Of a DNA stretch of 64,000 nucleotides, positions 41,479-49,655 are shown one piece after another; positions within the stretch are counted from its first letter, which is position 1, and each line of letters starts with the position of its first letter. The stretch is from CAJBIL01 sp044359525. GTDB lineage: Bacteria > Pseudomonadota > Gammaproteobacteria > Burkholderiales > Rhodocyclaceae. Under the pieces are notes generated by a model, which made no database searches, had not been told where the DNA came from, and saw only the letters and a list, made by a program, of their open reading frames with translations. The stretch covers positions 28,418-92,417 of the forward strand of contig JBIKLY010000002.1 in NCBI GenBank assembly GCA_044359525.1. The letters run 5' to 3'. The position numbers and the translations under genes are program-made.

Positions 41479-41808
41479 ATGCCAGCCACCCTTGAAATCG
41501 AATCCACTCTGACTGACCGCTATCAGACCACGGTGCCGGAAACGGTGCGTCGTGTTCTCCATCTCGGCAAGCGTGACAAAATTCACTACACGATCCGCCC
41601 CAGCGGAGAAGTCGTACTGACACGGGGCGAGTTCTCTGCTGGTGATGATCCCGTGCTTGGTCAATTTTTGACCTTTCTTGCCGATGACCTCGCCCGTCAT
41701 CCGGAGCGCTTGCAGGCCATTGATGCCGGCCTTGCGCAGCGCATCCAGTCTTTGGTCGGCAACATTGATGTCGATCTTGATGCCGTTCTTCCCTCTGAGT
41801 CCGAATGA
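41479..41808 (+). CDS. prlF: PrlF (SohA) antitoxin, AbrB-type swapped-hairpin protein
   Basis: 109-residue antitoxin. The N-terminal AbrB/SpoVT-like DNA-binding half carries DRYQTTVPETVRRVLHLG; the C-terminal half binds the toxin. It neutralises the YhaV ribonuclease and represses the operon. It overlaps yhaV by 4 bases; GGAG lies upstream of the start. Confidence 0.93.
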   Translation: MPATLEIESTLTDRYQTTVPETVRRVLHLGKRDKIHYTIRPSGEVVLTRGEFSAGDDPVLGQFLTFLADDLARHPERLQAIDAGLAQRIQSLVGNIDVDLDAVLPSESE

Positions 41809-42305
41809 GCGCAGGCAAGCCAACGCCCTTGGTCATCGGCGGTTGGACAGTTTTTGCCCATCCTCTATTCCTTGCGCAAATTGAAGCCTTAACTCGCCAG
41901 GTTGAAGCGCTGAAGCAAAAGGATCCAGTAGCGTACGTGAAGAAAAACGCCAGCAAGCGGTTGGCGGCAATTTCCAAACTCGCCTTCGATGTCATCCCGA
42001 AAGACCCGACGCGACCAGAATACCGGCAAGGCGGCACCCTTGGTGACGACCATAAACACTGGTTCCGGGCCAAGTTCTTCCAACAGTATCGACTATTCTT
42101 CCGTTACCACGCGCCAAGCAAAGTAATCGTGTTTGCTTGGGTCAACGACGATGACACCAAGCGCGCCTACGAAAGCGGCAACGATGCGTACCGGGTGTTC
42201 CGCAAGATGCTGGAAAGTGGCCACCCACCCGATGATTGGGACCAACTACTGGCCGAATGCCAGCATGCAGGCCGCTCCCCTAAGGGCAAATCCCGAAAAA
42301 GTTAA
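41805..42305 (+). CDS. yhaV: YhaV toxin, RelE-superfamily ribonuclease
   Basis: 166-residue toxin that cleaves mRNA when not held by PrlF. Typical YhaV features include GGWTVFAHPLFL near the N terminus, a central FRYHAPSKVIVFAWVND strand pair, and a C-terminal basic tail. Complete in length compared with the E. coli protein (154). Translationally coupled to prlF. A transposase relic follows directly. Confidence 0.93.
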   Translation: MSAGKPTPLVIGGWTVFAHPLFLAQIEALTRQVEALKQKDPVAYVKKNASKRLAAISKLAFDVIPKDPTRPEYRQGGTLGDDHKHWFRAKFFQQYRLFFRYHAPSKVIVFAWVNDDDTKRAYESGNDAYRVFRKMLESGHPPDDWDQLLAECQHAGRSPKGKSRKS

Positions 42306-42328
42306 TCCCTTTGTTTTCAGGGCTTTCT

Positions 42329-42501
42329 GCGGACATGCCCAAGGTCAAACAGAAAATCTCCGGCTGTTTCAGAACCAAGAACGGCGCCGATACCTTCTGC
42401 ACCCTCCGCGCCTGCCTCGCCACCATGCACAAGCAGGTGCCAATCTCTCCACGTCCTTACTCTGACTTTCCAAGGCAACCCTCCTCAGCCTCGCTTTGCG
42501 T
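42329..42501 (+). pseudogene. Frameshifted C-terminal remnant of a transposase
   Basis: One frame gives MPKVKQKISGCFRTKNGADT and continues to TMHKQ, a segment typical of transposase C termini (IS66-like by memory). After base 42437 or so the family-like continuation SLHVLTLTFQGNPPQPRFA is in the next frame and ends at a TGA. About 57 residues remain, with no inverted terminal repeats nearby. The rest of the gap to 42613 holds nothing else recognisable apart from the maeB leader. Confidence 0.72.
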
Positions 42502-42613
42502 GAATTTCACCGCTGGAAATGCCTGAGTAGTTACCCCTTGTTTTGTGTAAACCGCACGAGTCGATTAAAGTTACAGGTTCCGCAAATCGACGAACAACGC
42601 ATCAGGAGCCGCA

Positions 42614-44887
42614 ATGGAAAAGGATCTGCGCGAAGCCGCGCTTGACTATCACCAGTACCCGACGCCGGGCAAGATTGCCGTCCGGCCGACCAAGGGCCTG
42701 ACCAACCAGTATGATCTGGCGCTGGCCTACTCGCCGGGCGTCGCCTACGCCTGCGACGCCATCGTCGAAGATCCTTCCTCCGCCAGTCTGTACACCTCAC
42801 GCGCCAACCTCGTTGGCGTGATCACCAACGGCACCGCCGTGCTGGGCCTCGGCAACATCGGCCCGCTTGCCGCCAAGCCGGTGATGGAAGGCAAGGGCTG
42901 CCTGTTCAAGAAGTTCGCCGGCATCGACGTGTTCGACATCGAGCTGGCCGAGAACGACCCCGACAAGCTGATCGACATGATCGCCGCGATGGAGCCGACA
43001 CTCGGCGGCGTGAACCTCGAAGACATCAAGGCACCGGAGTGCTTCTACATCGAGACCAAGCTCAAGGAGCGCATGTCGATCCCGGTCTTTCACGACGACC
43101 AGCACGGCACGGCGATCATCTCGGCGGCGGCCATGCTCAACGCGCTGAAGGTGATCGACAAGAACATCGCCGAAGTGCAGGTGGTCTGTTCGGGCGCCGG
43201 CGCGGCGGCCATTTCCTGTCTCAATTTGTGGTGCGATCTGGGTATCCGCCGCGAGAACATTACGGTTTGCGATTCCAAGGGCGTCATCTACGTTGGCCGC
43301 GATGCGAACATGGAGCCGACCAAGGCGCGTTACGCGCGTGAAACCGAGTCGCGTACGCTCGACGATGCGATCAGCGGCGCCGACATCTTCCTCGGCCTGT
43401 CGACCGCCGGGGTGCTGAAGCCCGAAATGGTCGCCAAGATGGCGCGCCAGCCGGTCGTCTTCGCGCTGGCCAACCCGACCCCGGAAATCATGCCCGAACT
43501 GGCCCGCGCCGCGCGCCCGGACGTGATCATGGCGACTGGCCGTTCGGACTACGCCAACCAGGTTAACAACGTTCTCTGCTTCCCCTTCATCTTCCGTGGC
43601 GCGCTCGATGTCGGCGCGACGCGCATCACCGAGGAAATGAAGCTGGCCTGCGTCAAGGCCATTGCCGCAATGGCGCAGGAAGAAGTGAGCAATGAAGTGG
43701 CGATGGCCTACCCCGGCCAGGAACTGTCATTCGGCCCGGAATACCTGATTCCCAAGCCCTTCGACCCGCGCCTGATCACCATCATCGCCCCCGCCGTGGC
43801 GCAGGCCGCGATGGACTCCGGCGTCGCCACGCGGCCGATTGCCGACATGGCGGCCTACAAGGAAAAGCTCAAGGAATTCATCTACCAGACCGGCGTCGGC
43901 ATGCGTGCCGTATTCACCGCCGCCAAGCAGGGGCCGTCAACGCGCATCGTTTATCCGGAAGGCGAGGACGAGCGCGTTCTGCGTGCCGCCCAGATCATTC
44001 TCGAAGAGCGCCTGACGCGGCCGATCCTGATTGGACGACCCGATGTGATCAGCGCACGGCTGCTGAAAATCGGCTCAAAGCTGCGCATCGGCGAGCACTT
44101 CGAAGTCGTCGATCCGAACAGCGACGAGCGCTTCAAGGAATGCTGGGCGAGCTATCACCAACTGATGAAGCGGCACGGCGTCACCGTCGATATCGCCAAG
44201 CAGCGCCTGCGTCAGGACAACACCATCATCGGCGCCATGCTGGTTCGCCTTGGTTACGCCGACGGCATGATCTGCGGCCTCTCGGGACGTTTCAACCATC
44301 ACCTGCGCCAGGTCGAGGAAGTGATCGGCAAGGCGCCCGGCTGCGCCACGCTGGCCGCGATGAACCACCTTCTGCTGCCCGGCCGCGCGCTGTTCCTCTG
44401 CGACACGCACGTCAATGAAAACCCCGATGCCAGCCAGCTCGCCGACATCGCCCAGATGGCCGCCGCTGCGGTGCGCCGCTTCGGCATTCAGCCGAAGGTC
44501 GCAATGCTCTCGCACTCCAATTTCGGCTCCTCGCAGTCCGCCTCGGCGCGCAAGATGGCCGAAGCCGCCGCGCTCCTGCACGTAAGAGCGCCCGAACTCG
44601 AAGTCGATGGCGAGATGCACGGCGACAGCGCGTTGTCCGAAGAAATCCGCAAACAGTCCGACCCGGAATCGCCGCTCAAGGGCGAAGCAAACGTGCTGGT
44701 GATGCCCAATCTGGACGCTGCCAACATCTCCTATAACCTGCTCAAGATGACCGGCGGTGAAGGCATCACCATCGGCCCGATCCTGCTCGGTACGGCGCGC
44801 CCGGTGCACGTGCTGACCTCGACGGCGACGGTGCGCCGCGTGGTGAATATGACGGCGCTGGTGGTGGTGGATGTGGCGGCGAAATAA
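42614..44887 (+). CDS. maeB: MaeB-type NADP malic enzyme with phosphotransacetylase-like domain
   Basis: 757-residue enzyme converting malate to pyruvate and CO2 with NADP(H). N-terminal malic enzyme (about 1-425) with YSPGVAYACDAI, HDDQHGTAII and the dinucleotide fold VVCSGAGAAAI; C-terminal PTA-like domain (about 430-757) with PEGEDERVLRAA, a regulatory module without confirmed transferase activity. Length and fusion are usual for proteobacteria. It has its own promoter region and terminator. Confidence 0.97.
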   Translation: MEKDLREAALDYHQYPTPGKIAVRPTKGLTNQYDLALAYSPGVAYACDAIVEDPSSASLYTSRANLVGVITNGTAVLGLGNIGPLAAKPVMEGKGCLFKKFAGIDVFDIELAENDPDKLIDMIAAMEPTLGGVNLEDIKAPECFYIETKLKERMSIPVFHDDQHGTAIISAAAMLNALKVIDKNIAEVQVVCSGAGAAAISCLNLWCDLGIRRENITVCDSKGVIYVGRDANMEPTKARYARETESRTLDDAISGADIFLGLSTAGVLKPEMVAKMARQPVVFALANPTPEIMPELARAARPDVIMATGRSDYANQVNNVLCFPFIFRGALDVGATRITEEMKLACVKAIAAMAQEEVSNEVAMAYPGQELSFGPEYLIPKPFDPRLITIIAPAVAQAAMDSGVATRPIADMAAYKEKLKEFIYQTGVGMRAVFTAAKQGPSTRIVYPEGEDERVLRAAQIILEERLTRPILIGRPDVISARLLKIGSKLRIGEHFEVVDPNSDERFKECWASYHQLMKRHGVTVDIAKQRLRQDNTIIGAMLVRLGYADGMICGLSGRFNHHLRQVEEVIGKAPGCATLAAMNHLLLPGRALFLCDTHVNENPDASQLADIAQMAAAAVRRFGIQPKVAMLSHSNFGSSQSASARKMAEAAALLHVRAPELEVDGEMHGDSALSEEIRKQSDPESPLKGEANVLVMPNLDAANISYNLLKMTGGEGITIGPILLGTARPVHVLTSTATVRRVVNMTALVVVDVAAK

Positions 44888-44912
44888 GTAGCTGCGTCAG
44901 CAGCAGAAAAAC

Positions 44913-44946
44913 CGCCCGGGGATCAGTCATCCTCGGGCGTTTTTTT
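44913..44946 (+). terminator. Intrinsic terminator after maeB
   Basis: CGCCCGGGGAT pairs with ATCCTCGGGCG (one mismatch) around a 5-base loop, followed by seven T. It begins about 26 bases past the maeB stop. Confidence 0.92.
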
Positions 44947-45060
44947 GTGGCGATGTTTCGGTCGGAGAGCTTGGTGTGGTGTCTTCGGAGCCGGCCCCGC
45001 GGGCTGGTGCCGTCGGGGAATATTTGCCGGGCAAAGGCGACCATGACGGCTGCGGTGGCT

Positions 45061-45333
45061 TTAGTCGTACTTAATTTTTTCAGCCCTTTGCCGCATTGTG
45101 TCCCGCGTTGTCAAATCTACTGCAAAGCAAAGCGCTCCTGCATTATTGGCAACCACCATATGACCGTCGGGCACCTTTTTTCGCACTTCGTCGTTGATCG
45201 AAAGAGTATTCATTGGAACGGGTGAGCTTGTGCCCTGCCACACCAGTTCGTTGGCTGACGTATAGATCGAGTAGCACGCGGAAGACGCCGCCGTTGAAAC
45301 AGAAAGTGCGAGTAAAGCAAAGGCTGTTTTCAT
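45061..45333 (-). CDS. Small secreted protein of unknown function
   Basis: 90-residue protein with a signal peptide (MKTAFALLALSV to about 18, cleavage after SSA). The mature part has two cysteines (CYSIYTS and ALCFAVD) that could form a disulphide, and a polar C terminus. It shows the codon use of its neighbours and has conserved-looking composition, but I do not recognise a family. It stands alone between convergent maeB and same-strand ydcF-type gene. Confidence 0.6.
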   Translation of the reverse strand: MKTAFALLALSVSTAASSACYSIYTSANELVWQGTSSPVPMNTLSINDEVRKKVPDGHMVVANNAGALCFAVDLTTRDTMRQRAEKIKYD

Positions 45334-45458
45334 GATCGACCCTCTGGTTTTTTATAAGCTTGCGACGGCATTTTTGCCCATCCGCATATGTCTTTATCGT
45401 AGCTGAACTTGCCAGCCACGTATACTTTTCAGCGCATCCGCCAATCGTCGGTCATGAT

Positions 45459-46202
45459 CTATCGCCGCAGCATGGCGACAATGATGCCCAGCCATTCTTT
45501 GATGGCTTGTGCGCTGTCTTTCATGCTGCCGGCACCGGGGAGCAGTGAAATCGCTGCGGCATCGGTATGCGATTCAATCAGGGTAGGGGCGGGAATGACC
45601 TTGAGCCCTGCTGCCTCGAATTCGAGTACCGAACGGCGCATGTGGAAGTCCTCGGTGACGAGCAGGATACGGCTGATGCCATCGGCTTGCAGCAGCGCCG
45701 CCGAGCGGATTGCGCTGTCGTGCGTGTCGAGCGAAGCGGGTTCCAGCCAGCGCGCAGTAACTCCGTAATCATTGCGCAGTGTGTGTGCGATCACCTCCGC
45801 TTCAGCGCTGCCACCGGCCGGTGCGCCACCGGAGATTAAGATGGGAAGTTTTGTTTTTCGCTGCAGCTCGACGCCGTAACGCAGGCGCATCAGCGAGCTT
45901 GATCCGATTACATCAGTGTGGTCGTACTCTTCGGCGTTGCGCCGAATGCCGCCGCCAAGCACAACGATAGCCTGTGCACTGTGAGCGGCTTCGAGCGTGA
46001 CCGGCGGGTGAATGCGCAATGTCTGCAGCAACAGGCTGGCAACACCAGGCGTCGACAGGGCGAGCAAAACGGCGAGTCCGCCCCAGGTCAGCGTAAGTCC
46101 GAGCAATCTCTTCCTGCGCAGAATGAGCAGTCCGCAAGTGACCATCAGAAGTGGGCCGATAGGTGGCAGCAGAAGCGAGCTGATCAGTTTTTTGATGAGC
46201 AA
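45459..46202 (-). CDS. YdcF/ElyC-family DUF218 membrane protein
   Basis: 247-residue protein with two N-terminal transmembrane helices (about 10-30 and 35-55) and a DUF218 domain: AIVVLGGGIRRN, LPILISGGAPAGG, ILLVTEDFHMRRS. Relatives such as ElyC and SanA act in envelope or peptidoglycan homeostasis. The start read here is TTG at 46202, with only a weak ribosome site, so the exact N terminus is uncertain. Confidence 0.85.
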   Translation of the reverse strand: MLIKKLISSLLLPPIGPLLMVTCGLLILRRKRLLGLTLTWGGLAVLLALSTPGVASLLLQTLRIHPPVTLEAAHSAQAIVVLGGGIRRNAEEYDHTDVIGSSSLMRLRYGVELQRKTKLPILISGGAPAGGSAEAEVIAHTLRNDYGVTARWLEPASLDTHDSAIRSAALLQADGISRILLVTEDFHMRRSVLEFEAAGLKVIPAPTLIESHTDAAAISLLPGAGSMKDSAQAIKEWLGIIVAMLRR

Positions 46203-46250
46203 CGTGGCGATCCGGTAAGCTCGACAGCACGGGAAGCAGTGAGGGAATGC

Positions 46251-46276
46251 AAAACGGCCTCCATCGCTGGAGGCCG
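46251..46276 (-). terminator. Intrinsic terminator after the tRNA-Lys pair
   Basis: On the minus strand CGGCCTCC and GGAGGCCG pair around a 6-base loop followed by four T. It lies 10 bases past the 3' end of tRNA-Lys(CTT). Confidence 0.85.
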
Positions 46277-46285
46277 CTTGTATTC

Positions 46286-46361
46286 TGGTGGGGCGTGAGT
46301 GATTCGAACACTCGACCTACGGATTAAGAGTCCGCTGCTCTACCAACTGAGCTAACGCCCC
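46286..46361 (-). tRNA. tRNA-Lys (anticodon CTT)
   Basis: 76 bases including an encoded CCA. Acceptor stem GGGGCGT/ACGCCCC, D-loop TAGCTCAGTTGGTAGAGCA, anticodon loop CTCTTAA and T-loop GTTCGAATC are intact. Second of two lysine tRNA genes in tandem on the minus strand. Confidence 0.96.
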
Positions 46362-46368
46362 GGGAATT

Positions 46369-46389
46369 GGGTATCGGGTATCGGGTATC
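46369..46389. repeat. Three tandem GGGTATC units between the two tRNA-Lys genes
   Basis: A 7-base unit repeated three times exactly, in the spacer of the tRNA pair. Likely slippage product; no function apparent. Confidence 0.85.
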
Positions 46390-46401
46390 GATTTAGGGGG
46401 T

Positions 46402-46477
46402 TGGTGGGTCGGGCGAGATTCGAACTCGCGACCAACGGATTAAAAGTCCGCTGCTCTACCGACTGAGCTACCGACCC
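46402..46477 (-). tRNA. tRNA-Lys (anticodon TTT)
   Basis: 76 bases including an encoded CCA. Acceptor stem GGGTCGG/CCGACCC, anticodon loop CTTTTAA, T-loop GTTCGAATC. First gene of the tandem pair; together they read both lysine codons. The 154 bases from here to the STAS gene at 46632 hold only the divergent promoter region. Confidence 0.96.
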
Positions 46478-46631
46478 AAAAAACAAGAAGGGCGAATTAT
46501 AGAGAGCAGCCGGAAGACTGTCAACGCGAGCCCGGCGCGGGGGTTGGGTGTGAAATAATTGCGGCAAAATTGCAGGGATCATGGCGATGTGTTAAAACTG
46601 TCTTTCGTCGAAAACAGACTTCTGCGCAACT

Positions 46632-47831
46632 ATGGTTTTTTCTTTTTTCAAAAAAGCGCCAGAAAAGATGGTCACCCGGCCGGCTGCTGCCCCTCGCCCT
46701 CTGGCGGCGGAGGTCGCTCCGGTCGGACAGATGCCGGAAGGCGCGCCGGCTGCCGCCCTGGTCCCGGCGCCTGCCTCTACGAACGACTCGCTCGATTTCA
46801 GTGATTTTGAGTTCAGTGAGAGCCCGCAGGATTTTCAGATCGAGGTTGATGTTGATCCGGTTGATGCCGATGTCGAACAGGTTGCCGTGTTGTATGCGAA
46901 TGGACAGGACGTCGCTGCTCGCGCATTGCTTGAGAGCTCGGTGCGCGTCCATCATTTCGGTCCGGGTGAGCGTCTGTGGCTGATGCTCTTTGATTTCTAC
47001 CGAGTGACTTCGCAGAAATCCGCCTTCGAGGCCCTGGAAATCGATTACGCACAGGCCTTTGAAAAATCTCCACCCGCCTGGCGTGATTCGTCGAAGGTAG
47101 CGGTTGAGGTTGCGGCCGTCGCAGGGAGCGCCTTGTTCAAGGGAGAGCTTCTTGGCGACAATGAGGCCGGTTTTGATGCCGCACGGCAGGCGATGGAGAA
47201 GAATCCGAAACTTCGTCTCGATCTTTCCAAAGTGAAAAATATCGATGCCGGCGGCTGTGGCCGTTTGCTCGGGTTGTTGCAGCAAGCGCGTAAAAACAAG
47301 CGAGAGATCGAGCTGCTGGGTCGTGACAGTCTTGGTGCGCTGGTCGAAGAGCGCGTTGAGACGGGTTGCCCGAAAGACGGGGAGTGCTGGCTTTTGCTGC
47401 TTGAGCTTCTGCAGTTGCAGGGGCAACAGGAGGCCTTTGATGATGCGGCGATCAACTATGCAGTAACCTTTGAAGTCTCGCCGCCGTCATGGGAACCGAA
47501 GCGGGTCGCTGCTGCCGAGCCCCTGGCTGTAATAGTGACTGCTGCGGTCGATGGGCGGGCGAGCGAGGCGTACGTTGCGCGTGGCGATATCAAGGCCTCC
47601 CGCTTTGGTGATCTGCCGGCTTTTGCTGAAGTGCATGATCCGGTAATCATCGATTGCTCGGCGGTCACGCGGGTTGATTTCATTAGTGCCGGTGCCTTGC
47701 TCAATGTCCTGAGTACGGTCAGGCGCTCAGGCAAGCAGATCATTTTTCGCCATCCCAATCACCTCGTTGCCGAGTTGTTCGGTGTTGTTGGCTTACGTTC
47801 TGTCGCTGAAATCGTTTTCGCCAAACACTAG
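46632..47831 (+). CDS. Protein with two helical/STAS repeat modules
   Basis: 399-residue cytoplasmic protein. After a low-complexity Pro/Ala segment (10-50) it has two copies of the same architecture: a helical TPR-like unit ending in SPPAW (about 75-155) or SPPSW (about 245-295), each followed by a STAS-like domain (about 160-235 and 305-399). STAS domains bind partners or nucleotides in regulatory switches. The second STAS contains IIDCSAVTRVDFISAGALL. The gene ends 15 bases before hslV, so co-expression is likely. Role unknown. Confidence 0.75.
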   Translation: MVFSFFKKAPEKMVTRPAAAPRPLAAEVAPVGQMPEGAPAAALVPAPASTNDSLDFSDFEFSESPQDFQIEVDVDPVDADVEQVAVLYANGQDVAARALLESSVRVHHFGPGERLWLMLFDFYRVTSQKSAFEALEIDYAQAFEKSPPAWRDSSKVAVEVAAVAGSALFKGELLGDNEAGFDAARQAMEKNPKLRLDLSKVKNIDAGGCGRLLGLLQQARKNKREIELLGRDSLGALVEERVETGCPKDGECWLLLLELLQLQGQQEAFDDAAINYAVTFEVSPPSWEPKRVAAAEPLAVIVTAAVDGRASEAYVARGDIKASRFGDLPAFAEVHDPVIIDCSAVTRVDFISAGALLNVLSTVRRSGKQIIFRHPNHLVAELFGVVGLRSVAEIVFAKH

Positions 47832-47846
47832 AAATCAGGAATTAGC

Positions 47847-48383
47847 ATGGAGCAATACCACGGTACGACGATTCTGTCGGTGCGTCGAGGCAATAGCGTC
47901 GCCATGGGCGGCGATGGCCAGGTGACGCTCGGTAATATCGTCATCAAGGCCAGCGCACGCAAGGTTCGCCGCATTCATCAGGGGCGCATCCTTGCCGGTT
48001 TTGCCGGCGGGACGGCCGATGCATTTACGCTGTTTGAGCGTTTTGAGGCCAAGCTCGACAAGCATCAGGGCAACCTGCTGCGCTCGGCCGTTGAGCTGGC
48101 CAAGGATTGGCGCAGCGACCGCGCCCTGCGCCGACTCGAAGCGATGCTGGCGGTGGCTGATCGGGAAAATTCGCTGATCATCACCGGCAACGGTGATGTG
48201 CTGGAGCCGGAACAGGGCATCGTTGCGATCGGCTCGGGCGGCGCCTTTGCCCAGTCCGCGGCACTTGCCCTGATCGAAAATACCGAACTGGCCCCGGACG
48301 AGGTGATTCGCAAGTCGCTGGAAATCGCCGCGGATCTGTGCATCTACACCAATCGTAATTTTACGATTGAGACACTCGATTGA
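47847..48383 (+). CDS. hslV: HslV, proteolytic subunit of the HslUV protease
   Basis: 178-residue proteasome-like peptidase. The catalytic Thr follows a six-residue leader (MEQYHG then TTILSVRRG) that is removed. It forms a double hexamer capped by HslU. hslU is not adjacent: an opposing two-gene unit (48409-49562) lies between. Confidence 0.97.
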   Translation: MEQYHGTTILSVRRGNSVAMGGDGQVTLGNIVIKASARKVRRIHQGRILAGFAGGTADAFTLFERFEAKLDKHQGNLLRSAVELAKDWRSDRALRRLEAMLAVADRENSLIITGNGDVLEPEQGIVAIGSGGAFAQSAALALIENTELAPDEVIRKSLEIAADLCIYTNRNFTIETLD

Positions 48384-48408
48384 GCGTTTGCTGCGGGTGT
48401 TGCCGGGG

Positions 48409-49245
48409 TCAAACTCCCAGTAGCAGGCGGATACCCTGATAGCGCGCCTCGATTTCCCCGAAGCGTGCAGTGAACCCCGGCCACGATAATCCCAGATTGG
48501 CACAGGCGCGCTCTGACAAATCCGGCACTTGATTGTCCGGCGCATCGCCAAGTTCGAGCGCGTGGCTCAATGCGTTGGCGATGTGGATCAGATCGCCAAG
48601 TTCGCTGCAACAATCGTCCGGGTCGTGATGCGCGGCGATGGCTTCGGCGATCTCATAGGGCAGGTTCCACATCGTTGCCAGCTGGCCGCCGGCTGCGGCG
48701 TGATCGTAGCCAAATACGGCGATTTCAGCCGCCAGCAGTGGCGTGTCTGTTGTATTGCACCGTTGCTGTACCTCGGCGCAGGCGGCCGGTGCTGCGGCAA
48801 ACATCAACAACTTGCCGATGTCGTGCAGCAAGCCGGTGGTGAAGGCGATTTCCGGGTTGATGTCGAGGCGTTCGGCCAGTGCGCGCGCACAGGTCGCGAC
48901 GCCAAGCGAGTGCCGCCACAATAAACGTGAGTCAAATACAGCGTTCTGCTCGCTGTAGCGTTCGATCAGCGCGGTCGCGAGAATGATGCTGACCACCCGG
49001 TTTTCGCCAAGCACCATGAATGCCTGTCGTGCCGAATCGACCCGGGCGGCCAGGCCGAACGCGCTGGCGTTGGCGCCGGCCAGCAGGCGGCTGACAATCG
49101 CCGGATCAGTGTTGATGTGATGTACCAGGGTGTCGACGTCGGTGTCGTCGTCTTTCAGCGTGTTCAGTACGTGATGGACGATTTCGGGCAGGGATGGCAG
49201 TGCGTCGGCGTGGTCGATCAGTTCATCGAGTTTCGGCGTGCTCAT
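48409..49245 (-). CDS. HDOD-domain signalling protein
   Basis: 278-residue protein with a single HDOD domain (about 15-215): LPSLPEIVHHVLNTL, a GLLHDIGKLLMF segment and YDHAAAGGQLATMW. HDOD proteins are non-canonical HD relatives found in signalling and stress pathways, usually without enzyme activity. It overlaps the upstream small gene by 4 bases, so they form one minus-strand unit lodged between hslV and hslU. Confidence 0.88.
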   Translation of the reverse strand: MSTPKLDELIDHADALPSLPEIVHHVLNTLKDDDTDVDTLVHHINTDPAIVSRLLAGANASAFGLAARVDSARQAFMVLGENRVVSIILATALIERYSEQNAVFDSRLLWRHSLGVATCARALAERLDINPEIAFTTGLLHDIGKLLMFAAAPAACAEVQQRCNTTDTPLLAAEIAVFGYDHAAAGGQLATMWNLPYEIAEAIAAHHDPDDCCSELGDLIHIANALSHALELGDAPDNQVPDLSERACANLGLSWPGFTARFGEIEARYQGIRLLLGV

Positions 49246-49562
49246 CGTGCGTCCGCCTCGCGATGATCGAGAATAGCGGCCTGCAGGGCGTCGCGGGCAG
49301 CCGTGCCGGTGCCGCGAAAGATTTGCAGTGTGCGCGTTCTGGCGGCGATCAGCTCTGCTTCGATTTCGGCTGCGTCGCGGGTGTCTGTAACCAGTGCCGC
49401 GACTGCCTCGATGCCGCGTTTGTTCAGACGCCCCAGTATGTCGGCATCAAGTACCGTGCCGGCGGCAAACAAGGTGCGCTCGGAACGGTCGGTGATGGCC
49501 AGCGCCAGGATCATTCCCGGCACCACGCACACGACAGGCAAATGAATCGTTCGTGTTTTCAT
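49242..49562 (-). CDS. Small protein coupled to the HDOD protein
   Basis: 106-residue protein. The pattern VPGMILALAITDRSERTLFAAGTVLD resembles the small N-terminal domain found in front of some HD-GYP/HDOD proteins, here encoded separately. Start at 49562 (MKTRTIHLPVV) is preferred over the longer frame. Likely partner of the HDOD protein; function unknown. Confidence 0.65.
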   Translation of the reverse strand: MKTRTIHLPVVCVVPGMILALAITDRSERTLFAAGTVLDADILGRLNKRGIEAVAALVTDTRDAAEIEAELIAARTRTLQIFRGTGTAARDALQAAILDHREADAR

Positions 49563-49655
49563 GAGCTTTCTCCCGTCGCCAGTCTGCCACAATCGCGTGC
49601 GCTACGAGAACATGATAAATTCCCATCCCTTTCCGTTGTACTCAGCAGGCACGCC

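Noticed and set aside
42614..44887. Malic enzyme considered as a gene fusion with an active phosphotransacetylase
   Set aside because: The PTA-like C-terminal half is standard in this malic enzyme class and is not evidence of a new fusion.
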